Assembly (NCBI GenBank): GCA_045599805.1
Contig: JAZRWQ010000047.1
Location: 1 to 9,563, forward strand
Length of the DNA stretch: 9,563 bases
Source of the DNA: JAZRWQ01 sp045599805
GTDB taxonomy: Bacteria > Bacillota > Clostridia > Oscillospirales > UMGS1783
Reading direction: 5' to 3'
Every line of letters starts with the position of its first letter. The stretch's first letter is position 1. Shown in pieces: positions 5,367 to 9,563 of this stretch. Under the pieces are notes generated by a model, which saw only the letters and a list, made by a program, of their open reading frames with translations, was not told the DNA's origin and ran no database searches. The position numbers and the translations under genes are program-made.

Positions 5367-7421
5367 ATGAAGGAATACGCGCAGAATCAAATTAAAAACA
5401 TTTGTATTACCGGTCACGGTTCCGACGGTAAAACCACATTTACCGAGTCTATGCTCTTTGCCGCAAAGGCAATCGACCGTCCCGGCACTATCGCCGCAGG
5501 CACTACCTGCTCTGACTACGGCCAGGAGGAAATAAAGAGACGTGCTTCTATTTCCACATCCATTTGCCCTGTTGAATGGAAAGGAATTAAAATCAATATT
5601 ATAGACACCCCGGGCTTTTTTGACTTTGTAGGTGAAACCCTGCAGGGCATCAAGGCTACCGATACCTCCCTTATCCTGCTCTCCGGCAAAACCGGCATCA
5701 ACGTAGGCACCGAAAAGGTATTTGACTACGGCAAGGACAAGCCCAAGGCTTTCCTTATCAGCCACATGGATGAAGAGGACACCCACTTCTACAAGGTACT
5801 TGACGACCTGACCGCCATGTTCGGCGCAAAGGTTTGCCCTGCCTGCCTGCCCATTAAGGACGGTCAGAAGCTTATGGGCTACATCGACCTTATCGAAAAC
5901 AGAGCAATGGACGTTTCCGGCAACCCCATCGACATCCCCGCATCCGAAAAGGATGCCGTTGCGGATATGAGAAACCGTCTGCTTGAAGGCATCGCAGGTT
6001 CTGATGACGAGCTTATGGAAAAATTCTTCGAAGGCGAGGAATTCACCCCCGAAGAAATCCATAAGGGACTTAAGGCCGGCATGGAAGCCATGGAGATATA
6101 TCCCGTATTCGCAGGCAGCGCGAACGATCTGGCCTCCTCCGACATAATCCTCGATGCCGTTGCAAGCGTATTCCCCGGCAACGATTATACCGATATAGCA
6201 GCAAAGGATAAGGACGGCAAGGATATTACCGTTAAGCCCTCTCAGGACGATCCCTTCTCCGCTATCGTATTCAAGACCATTGCCGACCCCTTCGTTGGCA
6301 AGATGTCTTACTTCCGTATCATTTCCGGCTTCATCACTTCCGATAAGTCGATAACCAATGCCACAACCGGTCAGGTTGAAAAGGTTGGCAGACTGTTCGT
6401 GCTCCGCGGCAAGAAGCAGGAAGAAATTACCCGTCTTAACGCAGGCGACATCGGCGTTGTTACCAAGCTTGCAAATACCAACACCGGCGATACCCTTTGC
6501 GAAAGCTCCAGACTTATTAACTTCGCTCCCGTTGAATTCCCCAAGCCCGCACTTTCCATGGCTATCGTTCCCGCCGCAAAGGGCGATGAAGAAAAGATTT
6601 CCTCCGGTCTGCAGAAGCTTGCCGAAGAAGATCCTACCTTTACCTACTACGTAAACGCAGAAACCCATCAGCAGATAATCTCCGGTGTTGGCGACAACCA
6701 TCTGGACGTTGTTATCTCCAAGCTGAAGAATAAGTTCGGCGTTTCCGTTACTCTTAAGACTCCGAAGGTACCTTACCGTGAAACCATCCGCAAGAAGGTT
6801 AAGGTTGAAGGCAAGCACAAGAAGCAGTCCGGCGGCCACGGCCAGTACGGTCACGTTTGGATCGAATTCGAGCCGGGCACTCAGGAAGATCTGGAATTCT
6901 GCGAAGCAGTATTCGGCGGCCCCGTCCCCAAGAACTTCTCCCCCGCAGTTGAAAAGGGCTTAAGAGACTGCGTATCCAAGGGCGTTGTTGCAGGTTACCC
7001 CGTTGTAAACCTCAAGGCTACCCTCGTTGACGGCTCCTATCACCCCGTAGACTCTTCGGAAATGGCATTCAAGGTTGCCGCATCCTTAGCCTACAAGGCA
7101 GGTCTTGCACAGGCTTCCCCCGTACTTCTGGAGCCTATCGGCACTCTTAAGGTTTACGTTCCCGAATCTTTGATGGGCGCTATCATCGGCGACATCAACA
7201 AGCGCCGCGGTCAGGTTCTCGGCATGAACCCCGTTGACGGCTTACAGGAAATCGTGGGCGAAGTTCCCATGGCTGAAATGCACACCTACGCGACCGACCT
7301 GCGCTCCATGACCAGAGGCAGAGGCTTCTTTGATTTCAAGTTTGAAAGATATCAGGAAGCTCCCGCAAACATCGCCGAAAAGGTTACCGCAGAATCCGCA
7401 AAGGAAGCAGAAGAAGAATAA
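5367..7421 (+). CDS. EF-G-like GTPase (FusA paralogue)
   Basis: The 684-residue protein has the five-domain EF-G layout: G domain (1 to about 290), domain II (about 295-390), domain III (about 395-465), domain IV (about 470-590, with KKQSGGHGQYGHV at 485-497) and domain V (about 590-665), then an acidic tail EAEEE. G motifs: G1 GHGSDGKT (16-23), G3 DTPG (80-83), G5 GSA (250-252). G4 reads SHMD (132-135) instead of NKMD, and switch II is DTPGFFDF, with Phe in place of the catalytic His of EF-G. These changes match, from memory, the clostridial EF-G-like group rather than housekeeping FusA, so its ribosomal role is unclear. The ATG at 5367 is chosen because AAGGAG (5350-5355) precedes it. An in-frame TTG at 5304 lies on the -10 box and cannot be used from that promoter. 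Codon use (GGC, CCC, TTC, AAG) suggests high expression. It is probably monocistronic. Confidence 0.93.
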   Translation: MKEYAQNQIKNICITGHGSDGKTTFTESMLFAAKAIDRPGTIAAGTTCSDYGQEEIKRRASISTSICPVEWKGIKINIIDTPGFFDFVGETLQGIKATDTSLILLSGKTGINVGTEKVFDYGKDKPKAFLISHMDEEDTHFYKVLDDLTAMFGAKVCPACLPIKDGQKLMGYIDLIENRAMDVSGNPIDIPASEKDAVADMRNRLLEGIAGSDDELMEKFFEGEEFTPEEIHKGLKAGMEAMEIYPVFAGSANDLASSDIILDAVASVFPGNDYTDIAAKDKDGKDITVKPSQDDPFSAIVFKTIADPFVGKMSYFRIISGFITSDKSITNATTGQVEKVGRLFVLRGKKQEEITRLNAGDIGVVTKLANTNTGDTLCESSRLINFAPVEFPKPALSMAIVPAAKGDEEKISSGLQKLAEEDPTFTYYVNAETHQQIISGVGDNHLDVVISKLKNKFGVSVTLKTPKVPYRETIRKKVKVEGKHKKQSGGHGQYGHVWIEFEPGTQEDLEFCEAVFGGPVPKNFSPAVEKGLRDCVSKGVVAGYPVVNLKATLVDGSYHPVDSSEMAFKVAASLAYKAGLAQASPVLLEPIGTLKVYVPESLMGAIIGDINKRRGQVLGMNPVDGLQEIVGEVPMAEMHTYATDLRSMTRGRGFFDFKFERYQEAPANIAEKVTAESAKEAEEE

Positions 7422-7487
7422 TCCTTATAACAATAAATACCCTGCTGAAAAAAGGCGGGGGTTCATAAGGCAGTTTTTGAAAAAAAT

Positions 7488-7533
7488 ACCTGCTGAGAAG
7501 GAAAAGAAAATTCTTTCTCAGCAGGTTTCTTTA
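7488..7533 (+). terminator. Rho-independent terminator of the EF-G-like gene
   Basis: ACCTGCTGAGAA (7488-7499) pairs perfectly with TTCTCAGCAGGT (7515-7526), and an inner AAGAA/TTCTT pairing shortens the loop. The tail TTTCTTTAT follows. It lies 66 nt after the stop codon. A second copy of CCTGCTGA at 7441-7448 could compete for the same right arm. Confidence 0.82.
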
Positions 7534-7541
7534 TCCGATAG

Positions 7542-7594
7542 TTGTCCTACACTGTTGCAAGCAGCGACTTTGGATATCCAAAGTCATAAGACAA
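7542..7594. repeat. Composite palindrome at the left edge of the hairpin mosaic
   Basis: A perfect 20-bp palindrome (7566-7585, half-site GACTTTGGAT) lies inside a weaker outer stem, TTGTCCTAC (7542-7550) with ATAAGACAA (7586-7594), 7 of 9 pairs. The 15 bases between the left outer arm and the palindrome are unpaired. It directly precedes the first GTGATG unit and may form one end of the repeat element. Confidence 0.6.
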
Positions 7595-7772
7595 GTGATG
7601 TTGTGCCTTGCGGCACAGTGATGCTGTTCGTTTCACTCACAGTGATGTTTTGCGGCTTTACCGCAAAGTGATGTGATGTATTCCGCCACTCACGCCCGCT
7701 TCTCACATCACTTGACGAAGTCAAGCATCACGCGCGAAGCGCACATCACATTCCACGAAGTGGAATACATCG
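7595..7772. repeat. Mosaic of short hairpins separated by GTGATG / CATCAC
   Basis: Short stem-loops alternate with a fixed hexamer. In the left half GTGATG follows TGTGCC-TTGC-GGCACA (7602-7617), a decayed unit (7624-7641) and TTTGCGG-CTTTA-CCGCAAA (7649-7667). In the right half CATCAC separates CTTGAC-GAA-GTCAAG (7711-7725), GCGC-GAA-GCGC (7732-7742) and ATTCCAC-GAA-GTGGAAT (7750-7766). The halves face each other: GTGATGTGA (7668-7676) is inverted at 7703-7711, and GATGTATTCC recurs inverted as GGAATACATC. The right half is the same type of array in the opposite orientation. Stem sequences differ while the hexamer and loop type are kept, so pairing seems to be what is preserved. No protein-coding signal is seen. 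It resembles the REP/BIME class in concept, and I believe related mosaics occur in Oscillospiraceae genomes, but cannot check. Confidence 0.75.
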
Positions 7773-7829
7773 TTTTCGGCGCGTGACAGCAAGAATTCAA
7801 AAAACATCCTTATCAATACGCGCCGAAAA
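7773..7829. repeat. 12-bp inverted repeat between the mosaic and the LacI-family gene
   Basis: TTTTCGGCGCGT (7773-7784) is repeated exactly inverted as ACGCGCCGAAAA (7818-7829), with 33 bases between. It ends 22 bp from the stop of the minus-strand regulator gene and may help end its transcript, although no T-run follows on the minus strand. On the plus strand a run of seven T (7841-7847) comes 11 bases after the right arm. It could be the right end of the hairpin element or a long-loop terminator. Confidence 0.5.
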
Positions 7830-7851
7830 GGACTCAGCGCTTTTTTTATTT

Positions 7852-8913
7852 TTAATATACGGATTCGAAGGTGGCGCCGCGGGTAAGGATGTAGGGCTCC
7901 AAAACGATATCGTCCATGGGGGCGTTGCCGTTGTCGGTGAGTATGGCTTCAAGAAGCTTTTCAACGGCGTTTTTTGCCTGCAATGTCTGATGCTGGCAGA
8001 TGGTGGCGGTAAGCTTGCCGCTTTTTAAATATTCTTCGGTTTCGGGCAAAAGGTCCATACCTATTATGGGGACATCGGTTATGCCCATATCCTTAAGGGC
8101 ATCGTAGACCGACCACGAGTGGCAGGTGGTGATGAAGACGCCGGCGCCGGAGTTTTTGGGGTAGCGCTCCTTGGTGGCGCGGGTGGTGGAGGATTGGAGG
8201 TCTGCGGTGTAGCCGACATCGGAAATCTTAATATCGTAGCGCCGTGCGGCGGCGGCAAAGCCGTTTGCGTAGCGCTGATGTATCGATGAAAAGCGCGAGC
8301 CCATAAGAAGGAATACCTCGGTGCAGCCCATAAGGTGGAACAAATCCGCCGCGATCTCGCCGCCCTTGCGCGCATCTATCCAGGCAGCGGAGCAGGCCTT
8401 GAATAATTTTAACTTGTTGCCCATGGTGACTATGGGCTTGCCGGAGTTGTTGAATTTATCGTAAAGGTCGGAATAGCAAAGCTCTTCACTTAGATCGTCA
8501 AGCGACAGAACTACCCCATCATAATCGGAGTCGAGTATCTCTTTAAGGGCGGCGTAGCCGTCACCGTTGGTGGTTTCGTATTCGTAAACGGTACACTCAA
8601 GCTTGCTGCCGGCAAATTCGTTTACCGCTTCTCTTATGCCGTTTTTGAACTTGTTGCAGATGTATTCGGGGTTGGAGGGCAAAACGACGGCGATGCGGAT
8701 ATTGTTTTTGCGCAGTGTTTTTGCCTGCAAGCTTGGAGAGTAGCCCATTTTTTTGGCAAAGGTTATTATGCGCTTTCGCGATTCGTCGCTTAAATTGCCC
8801 TTGCCCGAAAGGGCAAGCGATACTGCCGCCGGGGAAACGTTAAGCGCCTCGGCAAGCTCTTTTATACTTACTTTATTGTTGTTTATCTGCTCGGTTTTGC
8901 ATATGGGCTCCAT
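7852..8913 (-). CDS. LacI-family transcriptional regulator
   Basis: This 353-residue repressor-type protein has an N-terminal LacI helix-turn-helix (about 14-60: VSIKELAEALNVSPAAVSLALSG) and a hinge helix (about 61-70, SLQAKTLRKN). The hinge Leu (L67) is placed to intercalate at a central CpG. A periplasmic-binding-protein-like sensor domain (about 72-345) should bind a sugar or sugar derivative, which I cannot identify. The start at 8913 is chosen because AGAGGTGA (8926-8919) precedes it and a good minus promoter lies at 8961-8933. The frame remains open up to 9012, but that start would lie upstream of the promoter. The gene faces a secreted carbohydrate-binding-like protein, and a CpG-centred palindrome at 9040-9057 is the likely operator. 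Control of that neighbour is inference from layout. No autoregulatory site is clear. Confidence 0.93.
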   Translation of the reverse strand: MEPICKTEQINNNKVSIKELAEALNVSPAAVSLALSGKGNLSDESRKRIITFAKKMGYSPSLQAKTLRKNNIRIAVVLPSNPEYICNKFKNGIREAVNEFAGSKLECTVYEYETTNGDGYAALKEILDSDYDGVVLSLDDLSEELCYSDLYDKFNNSGKPIVTMGNKLKLFKACSAAWIDARKGGEIAADLFHLMGCTEVFLLMGSRFSSIHQRYANGFAAAARRYDIKISDVGYTADLQSSTTRATKERYPKNSGAGVFITTCHSWSVYDALKDMGITDVPIIGMDLLPETEEYLKSGKLTATICQHQTLQAKNAVEKLLEAILTDNGNAPMDDIVLEPYILTRGATFESVY

Positions 8914-8932
8914 ATAATTCACCTCTTGAAAA

Positions 8933-8961
8933 ATTTTAGCATAAAGTGTCGGCGATGTCAA
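8933..8961 (-). promoter_or_regulatory. Promoter of the LacI-family regulator gene
   Basis: On the minus strand, -35 TTGACA (8961-8956, consensus) and -10 TAAAAT (8938-8933) have a 17-bp spacer. The start site would fall near 8926, at the ribosome binding site AGAGGTGA (8926-8919). The transcript would therefore be almost leaderless upstream of the Shine-Dalgarno sequence, which may reduce its translation. Confidence 0.7.
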
Positions 8962-8998
8962 ATAAACCTTGCGAAAGGATGAAAAAGACGATATACTA

Positions 8999-9027
8999 TT
9001 GACATAATACATAAAATGTTGTAGAAT
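8999..9027 (+). promoter_or_regulatory. Promoter of the secreted CBM-like protein gene
   Basis: -35 TTGACA (8999-9004, consensus) and -10 TAGAAT (9022-9027) are separated by 17 bp. The start is predicted at about 9034, just before the operator at 9040-9057. Such a strong promoter fits a gene held down by a repressor. Confidence 0.8.
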
Positions 9028-9039
9028 AAATACACAATA

Positions 9040-9057
9040 CTGTAAAACGGTTTACAG
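9040..9057. promoter_or_regulatory. CpG-centred palindromic operator for a LacI-family repressor
   Basis: CTGTAAA and TTTACAG form perfect 7-bp arms around ACGG, so the symmetry axis falls on a CpG step as in LacI-family operators. The site lies about 6-23 bases downstream of the predicted plus start, a classical roadblock or initiation-blocking position. The half-site spacing is two bases longer than in the 14-bp CcpA cre consensus, which points to the local regulator rather than CcpA. Confidence 0.75.
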
Positions 9058-9082
9058 AACAATCTACACACAGGAGGTCAAT

Positions 9083-9563
9083 ATGAAAAAAGCATTGTCC
9101 TTTGCGCTTGCAATCATACTTGTACTCGGTATTGCGGTATGCACCGTAAGTGCCGACGGCGCAAATTTATTTGTAAACGGCGACTTTAACACTGCCGCTC
9201 TCGGATATTGGTGGATGAGAGGCGACTGGAACGGCGGTACATGGGAATATTCGAATAACGGCGGCTATGAAGACAGCGGATGCCTTATAGTTACGGGATT
9301 CGGCGGCGGTGCCGCATCCTGCAATGCAGGGCTTTTCTATACGTCACAGGAGGGGAATGAAACCACCTTTGTGCCGATCGCGAATGAGCAGTATCAGCTC
9401 TCCTTTATGGTGAATTTCCTTGACGGCACAAGTAATGACGTATATATGGATGTAAACGAGGGCGCTTTAGGCTCGGGACACGCCAACCACACGGGCGGTT
9501 GGGAAAAGGTTTCCTTTACCTTTACAGCACCCAGTGCCGATCCTTTAAAGATAAGATGCGTTG
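9083..9563 (+). CDS. Secreted protein with CBM4/9-like carbohydrate-binding region, 5' part
   Basis: The frame is open from ATG at 9083 to the window end (160 residues, incomplete). AGGAGGT at 9072-9078 gives a strong ribosome binding site. Residues 1-24 form a typical signal peptide: MKK, a hydrophobic core ALSFALAIILVLGIAV, and VSA before the likely cleavage at A24-D25. The mature part starts ANLFVNGDFNT, the N-terminal beta strand pattern (N-l-x-NGdF) of CBM4/9-type beta-sandwich modules. It is followed by Trp/Tyr/Gly-rich stretches such as GYWWMRGDWNGGTWEYS and later GGWEKVSFTFTAP, which also fit this fold. It therefore probably binds a polysaccharide outside the cell. A catalytic glycoside hydrolase domain or a surface anchor may follow beyond the window; neither is visible. 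It is likely controlled by the divergent LacI-family protein. Confidence 0.8.
   Translation, partial: MKKALSFALAIILVLGIAVCTVSADGANLFVNGDFNTAALGYWWMRGDWNGGTWEYSNNGGYEDSGCLIVTGFGGGAASCNAGLFYTSQEGNETTFVPIANEQYQLSFMVNFLDGTSNDVYMDVNEGALGSGHANHTGGWEKVSFTFTAPSADPLKIRCV

Noticed and set aside
5265..6854. A 529-codon open frame on the minus strand inside the EF-G-like gene
   Set aside because: It lies opposite a gene with full EF-G family homology. Its translation shows no recognisable domain and its length follows from the biased codon use of the real gene.
7330..7671. 113-codon plus-strand frame running from the EF-G-like gene into the intergenic repeats
   Set aside because: It overlaps the real gene in another frame, runs through the terminator and hairpins, and has no family features.
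7566..7772. CRISPR array
   Set aside because: The repeated part is only a hexamer, the intervening segments are self-complementary and of uneven length, and orientation flips in the middle. No cas genes are present.
7542..7829. Insertion sequence or integron remnant
   Set aside because: There is no transposase or integrase fragment, no matching terminal repeats across the whole region and no visible target-site duplication.
8914..9012. N-terminal extension of the LacI-family protein to an ATG at 9012
   Set aside because: It would lie upstream of the TTGACA/TAAAAT promoter and lacks a ribosome binding site. The ATG at 8913 has AGAGGTGA at good spacing, and the HTH begins shortly after it.
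9040..9057. CcpA catabolite-response element
   Set aside because: The arms are two bases too far apart for the 14-bp cre pattern, and a LacI-family regulator is encoded next door, which is the simpler assignment.

Overview
The window looks like chromosomal DNA from a gut-type member of Clostridia, probably Oscillospiraceae/Ruminococcaceae. This rests on AGGAG-type ribosome binding sites, clean 17-bp-spaced vegetative promoters, a Firmicutes-style tRNA-Thr, a YhaO/YhaN-type pair, a clostridial EF-G-like paralogue and an intergenic GTGATG hairpin mosaic. The assignment is inference from gene families and composition, not from a database search.

Layout, left to right. Positions 1-126 hold the 3' end of the L31 ribosomal protein gene (+), followed by its terminator. 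tRNA-Thr(CGU) (+) lies at 192-267 and ends in a symmetrical terminator that also serves the operon arriving from the other strand. From 5107 down to 334 runs a tightly packed four-gene minus-strand operon: a PgeF/YfiH (LACC1-like) protein, a YhaO/SbcD-like metallophosphoesterase, a YhaN/SbcC-like membrane-anchored ATPase, and a sugar-phosphate nucleotidyltransferase. The first three genes overlap by 7 and 11 bp.

Positions 5108-5366 are a divergent control region with one good promoter in each direction, an inverted repeat covering the plus promoter and a small leader hairpin. The EF-G-like GTPase gene (+, 5367-7421) has codon use typical of a highly expressed gene. Its switch II and guanine-specificity motifs depart from translational EF-G.

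Positions 7422-7851 hold no gene. They contain a terminator, then a dense mosaic of short hairpins separated by GTGATG (left half) or CATCAC (right half), then a 12-bp inverted repeat. Next comes a LacI-family regulator (-, 8913-7852). Facing it is a secreted, carbohydrate-binding-module-like protein (+, from 9083, cut by the window end). The two share a control region with two near-consensus promoters and a CpG-centred operator just downstream of the plus start site. This is the usual layout of a local sugar-responsive repressor and its polysaccharide-utilisation target.

The most distinctive items are the hairpin mosaic, the unusual G motifs of the EF-G-like protein, the inverted repeat over its promoter, and the LacI/operator/secreted-protein module. 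I see no clear evidence of a wholly new defence or mobile system.
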